Source: Lentisphaeria bacterium (GTDB lineage: Bacteria > Verrucomicrobiota > Lentisphaeria > Oligosphaerales > Oligosphaeraceae). From it: 64,000 nt of DNA. Positions 32,476-41,393 of the stretch are shown here, in pieces (positions within the stretch are counted from its first letter, which is position 1; the number at the start of each line of letters is the position of its first letter). The stretch is taken from positions 1-64,000 of the forward strand of contig JAEEYQ010000059.1 of assembly GCA_016288215.1 (NCBI GenBank), in the 5' to 3' direction. Position numbers and translations under genes: made by a program. Below the pieces are notes generated by a model, which saw only the letters and a program-made list of their open reading frames with translations, ran no database searches and was not told where the DNA came from.

Positions 32476-34782
32476 TTATATATTCAGATCGATTTTGATC
32501 TTCGGGAAGGCGACGCAGCGCATCAGAAGCAGAATCTTGAAGTCGTCGTTGTCCCATCCGAAGCCCACGCCAGTCTGCCAGCAGTGCAGGGTGCGGTTCA
32601 ACTCATAGAAATGTTCGGAGAGTTGGCATTTCTCCAAATCGTATTCGGCGTGGATGGTGAGGGAGGTGATGGCGTTCAGGGGCAGGAAGAGGCGGGCGGA
32701 GATGATGTCCGCCGTCTCGAAATACTTCTTGATGTAGGAGCTTTCCCCTGTGAGATCCACCAGCGACGAGCCCATGGACCACGTGGAGCGGGAGAGATGG
32801 TTGTTGCGGTAGAGGTACTTGAGGCTGATGTTCAGCTCCTCCTCCTTGCCGATGCGGAAGCCGGCCTCTCCCCGCTGGATGTGCTGCTCCCCCATGTCGT
32901 GCAGGAGGGCTGCCCAGAAGTGGAGGTCCTTGCGGGGGCTGAAGTCCAGCCGGTTGCCCAAATCCCCTTCGTGGCTTTCGGACTCCTCGCCGTCGTCTCC
33001 ATGGATGTCCACGTAGGATTGGAGGCGGGTCACGGTCTCCGTCTGGCCGTTGCGGCGGGTCAGCCAGTGCTGGTCGACGCCGAAGCGAATGAAATGCTGT
33101 TTGGTCAGTCGGTCGATTTCGTCGAAGAAATAGATGTGCTCGCGGTCTTCCGTGGGTTTGGTGGCCCATGTATAGTTGATATAGGGTTCGACCACATGTT
33201 TGATGCCGTCCACGTCGAAGAGGGGCATTTTGAAGTCCTGCCACTCGCTGGCGAAATCCGTCTTCAGTTCGACGCCCAGTTCATAGGCGGTGCGGGTCAG
33301 CTCGCCGCCGTCCCGATCGTAGTTGACGACGGGGTTGGGGGCATAGGGGCGGTCAGGATTGTCCACTTCCAGGTTGTTGGCCAGATCTTGGCTGGAGAGG
33401 CCCAGACGGCTGCTGCGGCTGTAATAGGTGACGCGGGCGCCGGCGCGGGGCGTCAAGGTCAGGCGGTCCCAAAAGTCCATGGGAAGATAGAGGAAATGGA
33501 GGGTGTCCGCGCGGAAGCTGCTGTAGTCGTCGTTGTCACCGTGAAGTTCCTCGTCATAGATGTCCCAGTCGAGCAAATCCACCCGTTTGCGGTCGAAGTC
33601 CCGCCATTTGACGGAATAGTAGCCGGCGGTGGTGTTCTGCTGATAGAGGAAGGGGAGGGAGCCGGTTCGCAGGCGCGGCGTGGTGAAATGGAGTTCCGGA
33701 AGCCGTTCGACGGTGGTCTGGAAGTCGTTGAGGCGCGGGCGCAGGCTGATGCCGGCGGAGTAGGCGGGCTGTTCGTAGGTGAGGGAGAGGGTGGTGTCCG
33801 CCACCTCGCCGTGGCGGTGTTCGGAGCGGAACCAGTCCTCCAGCATATCAATGTCGCTGAGGACGTCGATGTTGGCCCGCAGGGAAAGGTCGTCGGTCAA
33901 ATCGGCCAGATGGGACCATTTGAGGCGGTAGCGGTCGTCCTCGAATTTGAAGCGGCGGTTGTAGCCCTTTTCGGTTTCGGGGGCGTCCTGGTCGAAGACG
34001 CCGTAGAGCTTCAGCTGGGACTCGCCGCGGAGGGTCTTGAGTTGGGTGTCCAAGCCCAAACCGATGCCGCGTTTGCTCATCAAGTCCGTGTAGAGCTGGC
34101 TTTCGGTGCCGTCGTCGTGTTTCCACAGGCGGCCGATGGTCAGGAAGGCGCCTTTTCGGCCGGAATAGCCTGGCTTGAGAATGATGCCTGCATTGTTGTT
34201 GGTGGAACCCCACATGTAGGGCAGATAGAAGACGGGCACGTTCCAGATGCGGAAACAGACGTGTTTGGCGGTGAATGTGTTGTCCGGCCGATGGCGGATT
34301 TCCTTTGCGGAGATGCAGTAATGGGGGTCGTATTTGTCGCAGGTGGAGAGCCAGGCCCCCTGCAGGGCGTTTCGTCCGTCCTGTAGGTGTTCGCCGCCGT
34401 CGCCGCCGCCGTGCCACACCTCGCCGTCCAGCCGGAAGGGGCCGAAGGAGAAGGCCTGGGTGTTCAGATTGCCTTTGATGGCGGGGGCGGTCCAGCGGAC
34501 ATCCTGCACTTGGAGGAGCACGTCGCCTTGGGCGGTGATGTCCATGGTGTCTCGGTTCAGGGTGACCTCGCGGGCCTTGCAGGAGATGTCGCCGTAGCGG
34601 AGGCTTGCGTTGCCGGAAAGCACGACGATGCCGCCGTTGCTGGGCATGGTCATCTTGTCGGCGGAAATTTCCACCTCCTGCGCGTCGCCCGCGAATTTTT
34701 CAAGCTGGGCGAGGCAGAGGGAGGCGGTGAGCAGAAAGGCGGCGAGCCAACGGCGGATTTGGGGTGAATGGAGGGTTGACAT
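32476..34782 (-). CDS. lptD: LPS-assembly outer membrane protein LptD
   Basis: A 768-residue outer-membrane beta-barrel that inserts lipopolysaccharide into the outer leaflet. The signal peptide is about 1-26 (IRRWLAAFLLTASLCLAQ). An LptA-like periplasmic jelly roll spans about 30-120 (VEISADKMTMPSNGGIVVLSGNASL), then the long C-terminal domain with many aromatic-ended beta-strands (NVPVFYLPYMWGSTNNN, HVVEPYINYTWAT). Cys pairs occur in LSTCDKYDPHYC. The start at 34782 lies 10 bp after the rsfS stop; no Shine-Dalgarno is clear. Its presence implies an LPS-bearing outer membrane. Few other Lpt genes are nearby. Confidence 0.9.
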   Translation of the reverse strand: MSTLHSPQIRRWLAAFLLTASLCLAQLEKFAGDAQEVEISADKMTMPSNGGIVVLSGNASLRYGDISCKAREVTLNRDTMDITAQGDVLLQVQDVRWTAPAIKGNLNTQAFSFGPFRLDGEVWHGGGDGGEHLQDGRNALQGAWLSTCDKYDPHYCISAKEIRHRPDNTFTAKHVCFRIWNVPVFYLPYMWGSTNNNAGIILKPGYSGRKGAFLTIGRLWKHDDGTESQLYTDLMSKRGIGLGLDTQLKTLRGESQLKLYGVFDQDAPETEKGYNRRFKFEDDRYRLKWSHLADLTDDLSLRANIDVLSDIDMLEDWFRSEHRHGEVADTTLSLTYEQPAYSAGISLRPRLNDFQTTVERLPELHFTTPRLRTGSLPFLYQQNTTAGYYSVKWRDFDRKRVDLLDWDIYDEELHGDNDDYSSFRADTLHFLYLPMDFWDRLTLTPRAGARVTYYSRSSRLGLSSQDLANNLEVDNPDRPYAPNPVVNYDRDGGELTRTAYELGVELKTDFASEWQDFKMPLFDVDGIKHVVEPYINYTWATKPTEDREHIYFFDEIDRLTKQHFIRFGVDQHWLTRRNGQTETVTRLQSYVDIHGDDGEESESHEGDLGNRLDFSPRKDLHFWAALLHDMGEQHIQRGEAGFRIGKEEELNISLKYLYRNNHLSRSTWSMGSSLVDLTGESSYIKKYFETADIISARLFLPLNAITSLTIHAEYDLEKCQLSEHFYELNRTLHCWQTGVGFGWDNDDFKILLLMRCVAFPKIKIDLNI

Positions 34783-34792
34783 GTTGATGACG

Positions 34793-35296
34793 TTAGGCGT
34801 TGTCTTCTTCCGTGGCATTGTCGGCTTCTTCATCCCCTTCCACATCCATGAGAAACTCCTTGAGCTGATGGGGAGGCGTGGGCAGGTTGACGCCTGGCCG
34901 CGGGGGCGGCAGGGGGGCACCGCCGCGGTAGATGATCTTCCGCTTGTCCCAAAGGTCCTCCAGACAATAGTAATGGCGGAGCTCCGGAGCCATGATGTGA
35001 ATCAGCATGATGCCGTAGTCAAGGACGAGCCACTGGTTGCCGGGCACTCCGTCGGAGCCCCGCTGGCGGATGCCGTCCTGAAGCATCGCCTTGCGGATGT
35101 GGTCCGCGATGGCGCGGATGTGGGGCATGGAGGTGCCGCTGCAGACGATGAAATAGTCGGCCAGTATCGTGTTGTCGCGGACATCATACATCAGAATGTC
35201 CGCCGCTTTGCTTTCCTCGCAGATTTCCAGGCAGCGTTTGGCCATGGGATCCACTTCAACGTCCAGATTGACATGGAAGGCGGGTTTGTTGTTCAT
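34793..35296 (-). CDS. rsfS: Ribosomal silencing factor RsfS
   Basis: A 167-residue RsfS/Iojap protein that binds ribosomal protein L14 and blocks subunit joining when nutrients are scarce. The core (about 18-120) shows CLEICEESKAADILMYDVRD, ADYFIVCSGTSMPHIRAIADHI, WLVLDYGIMLIHIM and LRHYYCLEDLW. The tail of about 45 residues is Pro-rich, then acidic (DEEADNATEEDNA), and longer than usual. AAAGGAGAC precedes the ATG. It lies 41 bp after nadD, the usual nadD-rsfS order. Confidence 0.94.
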   Translation of the reverse strand: MNNKPAFHVNLDVEVDPMAKRCLEICEESKAADILMYDVRDNTILADYFIVCSGTSMPHIRAIADHIRKAMLQDGIRQRGSDGVPGNQWLVLDYGIMLIHIMAPELRHYYCLEDLWDKRKIIYRGGAPLPPPRPGVNLPTPPHQLKEFLMDVEGDEEADNATEEDNA

Positions 35297-35337
35297 GGAA
35301 GTCTCCTTTGATTTAGGTCGCTGATGTGTAAGTGGCG

Positions 35338-37395
35338 TCAGCGGTAGAGGTTATGCTGCTGGATGTAGTCAAGGACCGCCGGAGGGAGATTGGCGGACAT
35401 ATCCTCGCCCGCGGCAATGCCCTGGCGGATTCGAGAGGAGGAGAGGTCCGAAAGCTGAATCTCGTCCTCTGGAAGGATGGAATAGAACAGCTTGGTGGCG
35501 ATGCGGTAGCCGAAGGACTTGATGAGAAGGGGCATGGGCGGCGGCAACACATTGGGCCTCGGGTAGATAAGGAACTTGTAGCGGCTGGCCAGCGCCACGG
35601 CCTGATGCCATGTGTGAAGCCCCCGCAGGCTGTCCATGCCCATGATGAAGAGCACCTCCCGGTCCGGATAGATTCGGCTGATGGTGTGCAGGGTGTCGAT
35701 GGTATAGGAGGGGGTTCCCTGACGTTGCAGCTCGATGTCCGATGAATAGAACACGATGGGCGGCGTCTGAGGCTCCTCCTTCTTTTCGGCGTCCTCCTCT
35801 TTGGCCTCGTCGCTGGCGTCATTTTGGGAACCCTCTTGGCCGTCGCCGTTTGCGTCATCGTTTGCGGCAACCTTCGGGGGCAGAGGCATGGGGTACTCCT
35901 CCTCTTCTTGGGGCGGCGGCGGTGGCGGCGGCGGGGGCTCATAGGTGTCCAACGCCAGCTTCAGCATGGCCATCCGGTCCTCCGCGCTGGCCAGCTGGGC
36001 ATCCTGCTTATGGGGTGGAATGAGGGCCGGAACGAACAGGACCTCGTCCGCATAGCCTTTGAGGATGATTTGGTAGGCAAGAGTCAAATGTCCGTTGTGG
36101 ATGGGATCGAAGGAGCCGCCGAAGACCGCCAGTTTCAAGGGGCGGGCCGGAGGAATGCCCTTCATCGGATCCTCTTCTTCAGGCTCTTCTGCATAGTCGG
36201 ACCGCTCATCCTCTTCGTGGCGATGGTCATCGTCGAAACCGTCCGTCTCATGAGTGTGCCCCATGAAGACGTGGTCTTGCGGTTCCGTGGCATCGTCTTG
36301 GAGCGGGGTGCAAGGTGTTTCCTCCGACGGAAGGGGCGCCATCTGACGCTCGCCATGGTCTTCTCCCGTCAAGATCGGGGTCGGCTCAATATATGTATCT
36401 TGTTGCGACAGAAGGTGTTGTGTATTTTCGGATTCTTCCTGCCCGAAAGTCCGTTTCCGCTCTTTGCCGAAGTCACCTTTGCGATAGGGTCGATCGCCGT
36501 CATCGCGACGGAAAGGCCGGTCGCCATCTTCTCTGCGGCGATAGGGCCGGTCACCGTCATCGCGTCGGAAAGGCCGGTCGCCATCTTCTCTGCGGCGGAA
36601 TGGCCGGTCGCCGTCATCGCGACGGAATGGGCGGTCGCCGTCATCTTCTCTGCGTCGGAATGGGCGGTCGCCATCGTCTCTGCGGCGGAATGGCCGGTCG
36701 CCGTCATCGCGACGGAAAGGCCGGTCGCCATCATCGCGACGGAAAGGCCGGTCGCCGTCATCGCGACGGAATGGCTGGTCACCGTCATCTCTGCGTCGGA
36801 ATGGCCGGTCGCCGTCTTCGTCTCTGCGGCGGAATGGGCGGTCGCCGTCAGCGCGGCGGAGAGGCCGGTCGCCGTCCTCTCTGCGGCGGAATGGCCAGTC
36901 GCCGTCATCGCGTCGACGGAAAGGCCGGTCGCCGTCATCGCGTCGGAATGGCCGGTCGCCATCTTCTCTGCGTCGGAATGGCCGGTCGCCGTCATCGCGA
37001 CGGAAAGGCCGGTCGCCGTCATCTCTGCGGCGGAAAGGCCGGTCGCCGTCATCGCGTCGGAATGGGCGGTCGCCGTCATCTCTGCGTCGGAATGGCCGGT
37101 CGCCGTCATCGCGGCGGAATGGGCGGTCGCCGTCTTCTCTGCGGCGGAAAGGCCGGTCGCCGTCATCTCTGCGGCGGAATGGCCGGTCGCCGTCATCGCG
37201 GCGGCGATAGGGCCGGTCACCGTCATCGCGTCGACGGAAAGGCCGATCGCCGTCCTGCCGATAGGGCGGACGCGGCTTGTCTTCCTGATGGTCAAAATGG
37301 GAGTTGCCTTCTGACTTGTCGAAATTGGGGGAATCGGATTTCGGCTTGTCCGGCTTGTCGGAATCGTGTTGGGTTGGATAATCGTCGTTCTGCAT
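35338..37395 (-). CDS. nadD: NadD with a giant N-terminal RDDGDRPFRR repeat extension
   Basis: A 685-residue protein. The last about 265 residues are nicotinate-nucleotide adenylyltransferase, which makes deamido-NAD: LAVFGGSFDPIHNGHL near 421, LFVPALIPPHK, FIMGMDSLRGLHTW and the closing DLSSSRIRQG. A 60-residue Pro/Glu/Asp-rich insert (about 483-542, including a run of nine prolines) splits the NadD fold. Before it, residues about 47-310 are 27 tandem units of (R)(D/E)DGDRPFRR, a polyampholytic disordered tract, followed by an acidic linker with many Glu/Asp. Ordinary NadD is about 190-220 residues. The frame is continuous, and the ATG at 37395 is the best start. rsfS follows by 41 bp. Confidence 0.9.
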   Translation of the reverse strand: MQNDDYPTQHDSDKPDKPKSDSPNFDKSEGNSHFDHQEDKPRPPYRQDGDRPFRRRDDGDRPYRRRDDGDRPFRRRDDGDRPFRRREDGDRPFRRDDGDRPFRRRDDGDRPFRRDDGDRPFRRRDDGDRPFRRDDGDRPFRRREDGDRPFRRDDGDRPFRRRDDGDWPFRRREDGDRPLRRADGDRPFRRRDEDGDRPFRRRDDGDQPFRRDDGDRPFRRDDGDRPFRRDDGDRPFRRRDDGDRPFRRREDDGDRPFRRDDGDRPFRRREDGDRPFRRDDGDRPYRRREDGDRPFRRDDGDRPYRKGDFGKERKRTFGQEESENTQHLLSQQDTYIEPTPILTGEDHGERQMAPLPSEETPCTPLQDDATEPQDHVFMGHTHETDGFDDDHRHEEDERSDYAEEPEEEDPMKGIPPARPLKLAVFGGSFDPIHNGHLTLAYQIILKGYADEVLFVPALIPPHKQDAQLASAEDRMAMLKLALDTYEPPPPPPPPPQEEEEYPMPLPPKVAANDDANGDGQEGSQNDASDEAKEEDAEKKEEPQTPPIVFYSSDIELQRQGTPSYTIDTLHTISRIYPDREVLFIMGMDSLRGLHTWHQAVALASRYKFLIYPRPNVLPPPMPLLIKSFGYRIATKLFYSILPEDEIQLSDLSSSRIRQGIAAGEDMSANLPPAVLDYIQQHNLYR
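36478..37257 (-). repeat. 27- and 30-bp coding tandem repeats (27 units) in nadD
   Basis: About 780 bp of in-frame 27- or 30-bp units encode (R)(D/E)DGDRPFRR. Units differ by synonymous and a few missense changes (GDWPF, GDQPF, RPLRR, RPYRR). The alternation of 9- and 10-residue units suggests expansion by slippage or unequal recombination while the frame was kept. Confidence 0.95.
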
Positions 37396-37768
37396 AAGGC
37401 TCAGAATCAAATAATAATATAATGTGCTGTTCAATCGGTTGCGTCTGCAATCTGCGTTTCCCGCCAATGCCGCCGCGAAAATCCCGAGGGACCTTCGCCA
37501 ACCAACGCGTCACCACGGTGCCGTTCTGGTCCAGTTGGTTAAAATAGTCATAACATATTGATAGTCAGTATGTTATGATATTTTATTCCCCATGGGCTCC
37601 GTCCCGGGCATGGAAACGGATTGTGAAAATTTCGTAGGCTCTCCTTGGCGGCAGGACAGAAAAGAAAATCGCAATCACGTTACTATAGTTTATATTATGG
37701 AAATCACAAAAAGGCGATGGCTGTTTTTGCCTGAATGTGAAAATATGGCCGTCGCGGAGGGACATGGA
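37396..37768. other. 373-bp divergent intergenic region nadD / metallophosphatase
   Basis: It holds promoters for both directions. The right part is AT-rich, with a promoter-like TTACTATAGTTTATATTATGG at about 37680-37700 for the plus-strand gene. A 10-bp inverted repeat with an 11-nt spacer lies at 37548-37578 (see separate entry). No gene is seen. Confidence 0.5.
37548..37578. promoter_or_regulatory. Inverted repeat ATAACAT-N13-ATGTTAT, copy 1
   Basis: TCATAACATA (37548-37557) and TATGTTATGA (37569-37578) are perfectly complementary with 11 nt between. A second dyad with the same ATAACAT-N13-ATGTTAT spacing lies at 47974-48000 upstream of rpsD. Aligned in opposite orientation over 35 positions, 26 are identical. 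It looks like an operator for a dimeric regulator; the regulator is unknown. Confidence 0.5.
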
Positions 37769-38500
37769 ATGCGAATTGCAGTCTTGGGAGACATACATGC
37801 CAATGTGGATGCCTTGTGGGCCATGTTGGATGTCATTGACAGACAAGGAGTTGATGCAATATATTGTGCCGGGGACGTGGTGGGATACGGCGCGGCCCCC
37901 GGCGAATGCATCAATTTGCTCATCGGCCGTGGCATTCCCTGTGTGCAGGGAAACCATGACCATTATGTGGCCCGTCCGGAACGGATGTCCACCCAAGTCC
38001 GCGATGAGGCGGCGCAGGTGGTGCATTGGACGCGGAAGATGCTGGACGACTATCAACTGAACTGGCTCGACTCTCTTCCCATGAGTCTGGAGCTGGGGGA
38101 CATGCAGATTTGCCATGCCTCCTGCCAGCCGTGGCCGGAGTGGAGCTACGTGGTTTCCGCCCGCCGGGCCGCCATGCATTTCCTCTACCAAAAGAGCCGT
38201 CTCTGCTTCACCGCCCATAGCCACGTACCCCTGCTGGGCTTCCATAAGGCGGGACGGACCGCAACATTGGAGTTTTTCCGTAACATGGTGATACCACGGA
38301 ACATGGCGGTGATGGTCGGTGTGGGTGCCGTGGGCCAGCCCCGCGACGACGATTCCCGCGCCTGTGCCATCCTGTACAACACCACCGCGAACACAGTGTC
38401 GATGCTTCGGGTCAAATACGATGTGGAGGCCGCCCAGAAGCGCATTCGGGACGCGGGCCTGCCCGAGATGCTGGCCCAACGGCTGGGCAGAGGGCAGTAG
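37769..38500 (+). CDS. Calcineurin-like metallophosphoesterase
   Basis: A 243-residue cytosolic phosphoesterase (YfcE/MJ0936-like). All metal-binding motifs are visible: GDIHAN (residues 7-12), GDVVGYGAAP, GNHDHYV, CHAS and AHSHVP. The small size and the VGYGAAPGECINLL segment match bacterial single-domain phosphodiesterases of this group. GGAGGGACATGGA precedes the ATG at 37769; an upstream ATG at 37592 has no such support and adds unconserved residues. It is the first of four plus-strand genes; the HD protein follows after 38 bp. The substrate is unknown. Confidence 0.88.
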   Translation: MRIAVLGDIHANVDALWAMLDVIDRQGVDAIYCAGDVVGYGAAPGECINLLIGRGIPCVQGNHDHYVARPERMSTQVRDEAAQVVHWTRKMLDDYQLNWLDSLPMSLELGDMQICHASCQPWPEWSYVVSARRAAMHFLYQKSRLCFTAHSHVPLLGFHKAGRTATLEFFRNMVIPRNMAVMVGVGAVGQPRDDDSRACAILYNTTANTVSMLRVKYDVEAAQKRIRDAGLPEMLAQRLGRGQ

Positions 38501-38538
38501 AGGCAGGACGACGAAGGGATCAAAAGAAGGAGACAAGC

Positions 38539-39795
38539 ATGGACGGCAAGGGTTTGCTGAATGCGCAAGTCATTGATTTGGTTTATGATGCGGCTAGCAT
38601 TCGCCGCTGGAACGACCAAATCAATCCCATGGATTTCACGGAATTGGACAAGCAGGCGCACAAAATGATCATCGCCTATGTGCTGGCCAAATTCGAGGAG
38701 GACCGCGTGGCCGGCTCCGTGGACTGGCTTCGGCTCATCGAAGGCGGAATCTTTGAAATGCTGCATCGCATCGTGCTGACGGACATCAAGCCGCCGGTGT
38801 TCCATAAGATGATGTCGGAGAAGGGGAAAGAGCTGAATGCATGGGTCTGCGGGCAGCTGGAGGAGGCCACGAACTGCCGCGATGGCGGCTTCCATCAGCG
38901 CATGCGGCAGTATTTCTTCAAGTCGGACTATGCCGTCTTGGAGAAGCGCATCCTGAAGGCGGCCCATTTTCTGGCCACCCAATGGGAGTTCAACATCCTC
39001 TACAAGATGTGCCCTTTCATCAACGGCATTGACCAGATTCGACAGGAGATTGAGGACCAGATTGAGGACCATTACGACCTATTGGGGGTCCAGAAGCTGT
39101 CCCTGAAGCGCAAGACGGCCGGTTTTGTGGATTTGTGCGGACAGCTCCGCTTCCAGAAGCGCTGGTCCCAATCGCCCCGAATTCCTCCCACATCCGTCCT
39201 TGGCCACATGCTGGTGGTCGCCATGATGACCTACATGGCGCTCAGCGACGGCAACGCGGGGGGCGACCGGCTGGTCAATGGCTTCTTCGGCGGCCTGTTC
39301 CACGACCTTCCCGAAGTGCTCACGCGAGACATCACGTCCCCCATCAAGGCGGCGGTGGGCGGTCTGGACGATATCATAAAGGAATATGAATGCCGTCAGA
39401 TGGAGGACAAGCTGCTGCCACTTCTGCCGTCGCCATGGCATGCGGAAATCCGCTACTACACGGAAGATGAGTTCAGTGACCGCATTTTGGAAAACGGCGA
39501 GTCGAAGCGGCTGGAGGATCCGGAGGAGATCTGGACGCGGGACATCCCGAAGGAGCTGCGACCCATGGACGGACGCTGCATCCGCTGCTGCGACCATTTG
39601 GCGGCGTTCATCGAGGCGTCCCTTTCCATTCGGCAGGGCATCCGCTCCCGCCATCTGCTGGAGGGTGCGGAACGGCTCTATGCCCTTTACGCAGGCAAGA
39701 AGGGGCATGGCGTGGACTACGGCAAGCTCTACGATGAGTTTATCCCCTTGGAAGTCAAGGAGAAACTGCAAGAGGGGAGCCACCATGAGCGATAG
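38539..39795 (+). CDS. HD-domain phosphohydrolase (YfbR-like)
   Basis: A 418-residue protein. The HD superfamily metal site is seen in the middle: LGHMLVVAMM for the first His and GLFHDLPEVLTRDITSPIK for the HD pair and PE, as in YfbR-type 5'-deoxynucleotidases. A later Asp in CIRCCDHLAAFIEA could complete the site. The first about 200 residues are helical and precede the HD region, so the protein is about twice as long as YfbR. AAGGAGACAAGC lies before the ATG. Its last 11 bp overlap the dxr start, so the two are co-translated. A nucleotide-phosphate substrate is likely but unproven. Confidence 0.82.
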   Translation: MDGKGLLNAQVIDLVYDAASIRRWNDQINPMDFTELDKQAHKMIIAYVLAKFEEDRVAGSVDWLRLIEGGIFEMLHRIVLTDIKPPVFHKMMSEKGKELNAWVCGQLEEATNCRDGGFHQRMRQYFFKSDYAVLEKRILKAAHFLATQWEFNILYKMCPFINGIDQIRQEIEDQIEDHYDLLGVQKLSLKRKTAGFVDLCGQLRFQKRWSQSPRIPPTSVLGHMLVVAMMTYMALSDGNAGGDRLVNGFFGGLFHDLPEVLTRDITSPIKAAVGGLDDIIKEYECRQMEDKLLPLLPSPWHAEIRYYTEDEFSDRILENGESKRLEDPEEIWTRDIPKELRPMDGRCIRCCDHLAAFIEASLSIRQGIRSRHLLEGAERLYALYAGKKGHGVDYGKLYDEFIPLEVKEKLQEGSHHER

Positions 39796-40945
39796 GCCGT
39801 CTTCCTTGCGACGCATTGCCCTGCTGGGGGCAACTGGCTCCATCGGAACCAGCGCTTTGAAGGTGATCCGCCACCTGAAGCCCGCGCTGCAGGTGACGGG
39901 CTTGGCGGCGGGACGGCAGGTGGACAAACTGGCCGCCGCCGCCGCAGAATTCACCCCATCATGGGTGTATGCGACGGAGAGAGAACGACTTGCGCAATGC
40001 GCTCTGCCCTGCGGCTGTCGCGTTCTGGCGGACGAGGCGGCATTGGAGGAGGCGGTCTGCGCTCCCGATGTGGACATGGTTCTCTGCGCCATCGTGGGGA
40101 CGGCGGGACTCCGCCCTGTGCTGGCCGCCATCGAGGCGGGAAAGACCATCGCTCTGGCCAGCAAGGAGGTATTGGTCATGGCGGGAAATCTGGTGACCGC
40201 CGCCGCCCGCCGCAACGGCGTCCGTCTGCTTCCTGTGGACAGCGAACACTGCGCCATCTTCCAATGTCTGGAAGGCCATCCGCATGAGAGCGTCAAGCGG
40301 CTGATTCTGACCGCCAGCGGTGGCCCCTTCCGTGATCGAAAAGACTTTGATTTTCGACAAGTGACTGTTCAACAAGCACTTGCACATCCGACATGGAGCA
40401 TGGGACGGAAAATCACGTTGGACTCCGCCACCCTGATGAACAAGGGCCTGGAGATGATCGAGGCGGGATGGCTCTTCGGCGTGGGGGAGGAGAGAATCAC
40501 GGTGGCCATCCATCCGCAGTCCATTGTCCATTCCATGGTGGAGTATGTGGACGGCAGCACGTTGGCCCAGCTGGGCTGTCCGGACATGTGTCTGCCCATC
40601 CAATACTGCCTGACCTATCCCGCTCGCATGCCCTCCATCACCCCCAGCCTGGATTTCACCAAACGGATGGAGCTTGACTTTGAGCCGCCGGACACGGAGC
40701 GCTTTCCCGCCATTGAGCTGGCGCGGCGGGTCATGCGGGAAGGGGGCGCCATGGGGGCGGTCTTCAACGCCGCCAACGAGGTGGCCGTCGACCGCTTCTG
40801 CAAGGGAGAACTGACCTTCGCGGACATCCCGTTCTGCGTGGAGAAGACGTTGGACCATTGCCATGGCACCGCGGCCGACAGTTTGGACCGCATTCTCGCC
40901 GCCGACCGCGAGGCGCGGGCCTTCGCGGCGAAATGGACAAGATGA
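39785..40945 (+). CDS. dxr: 1-deoxy-D-xylulose 5-phosphate reductoisomerase
   Basis: A 386-residue NADPH enzyme of the MEP isoprenoid pathway. The nucleotide-binding loop LLGATGSIGTSAL is near residue 13, then LASKEVLVMAGNLV, PVDSEHCAIFQCL, LTASGGPFRD, HPTWSMGRKITLDSATLMNKGLE and HPQSIVHSMVEYVDGS. Near the end are AANEVAVDRFC and FADIP. The start at 39785 (GGGGAG upstream) lies inside the HD gene's end; a longer frame to 39386 is a shadow of that gene. An AT-rich patch around 40335-40390 encodes RKDFDFRQVTVQQALAHP. Its presence implies the MEP rather than the mevalonate pathway. Confidence 0.96.
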   Translation: MSDRPSSLRRIALLGATGSIGTSALKVIRHLKPALQVTGLAAGRQVDKLAAAAAEFTPSWVYATERERLAQCALPCGCRVLADEAALEEAVCAPDVDMVLCAIVGTAGLRPVLAAIEAGKTIALASKEVLVMAGNLVTAAARRNGVRLLPVDSEHCAIFQCLEGHPHESVKRLILTASGGPFRDRKDFDFRQVTVQQALAHPTWSMGRKITLDSATLMNKGLEMIEAGWLFGVGEERITVAIHPQSIVHSMVEYVDGSTLAQLGCPDMCLPIQYCLTYPARMPSITPSLDFTKRMELDFEPPDTERFPAIELARRVMREGGAMGAVFNAANEVAVDRFCKGELTFADIPFCVEKTLDHCHGTAADSLDRILAADREARAFAAKWTR

Positions 40946-41393
40946 CGGTTTGTCTCGAATAACTGCAAGATTATGAAAGAATGTGCAAGATTGCCAAAAT
41001 CAAAAAAGTGGCCCTTCTTGGGCCTCTGTATCAAGAGAGGTATTAATATACAGGTTTGCATGTAAAACGCGAGGAAGGGCCACGTGGGGCCATATAACGG
41101 GCATCGACTCCAAAATCAGGGGTTGTTTTTCGTTCCTTTGAACACGATTTTCGCTGTTTTTTCCTCTTTTTACGGCAAGATTTTTTGTTCATTGGTGATA
41201 ATTTATTATTATTCATTTTGTTTCAGTTCTATGAATGCTTTCATGGGACGTGGGATGTGGGATGAAGGACACGTCTCTTCTGGGCCTTGCCAAATCTATC
41301 CTTTTCATTTGAACTTGATGACGGAGGGAGTAAAGTAAAGTGGCATGTCTACGTTTTGCCCCTGAATACACTCCACAACACGGTTGCCCAACC
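40946..41393. other. 448-bp intergenic region between dxr and the nitrilase-GDPD gene
   Basis: A 10-bp inverted pair GTGGCCCTTC (41008-41017) and GAAGGGCCAC (41074-41083) could fold dxr's 3' tail. Within it, GGCCC-TTCTT-GGGCC forms a small hairpin preceded by AAAAAA. The right part is AT-rich (41140-41225) and probably contains the promoter for the next gene, with GGGACGTGGGATGTGGGATG microrepeats at 41246-41267. No gene is seen. Confidence 0.5.

Noticed and set aside
36478-37257. Regular repeats in nadD as CRISPR or as a separate plus-strand gene
   Set aside because: They encode an in-frame peptide repeat continuous with NadD; the plus-strand frame is a mirror of the repeat and has no family features.
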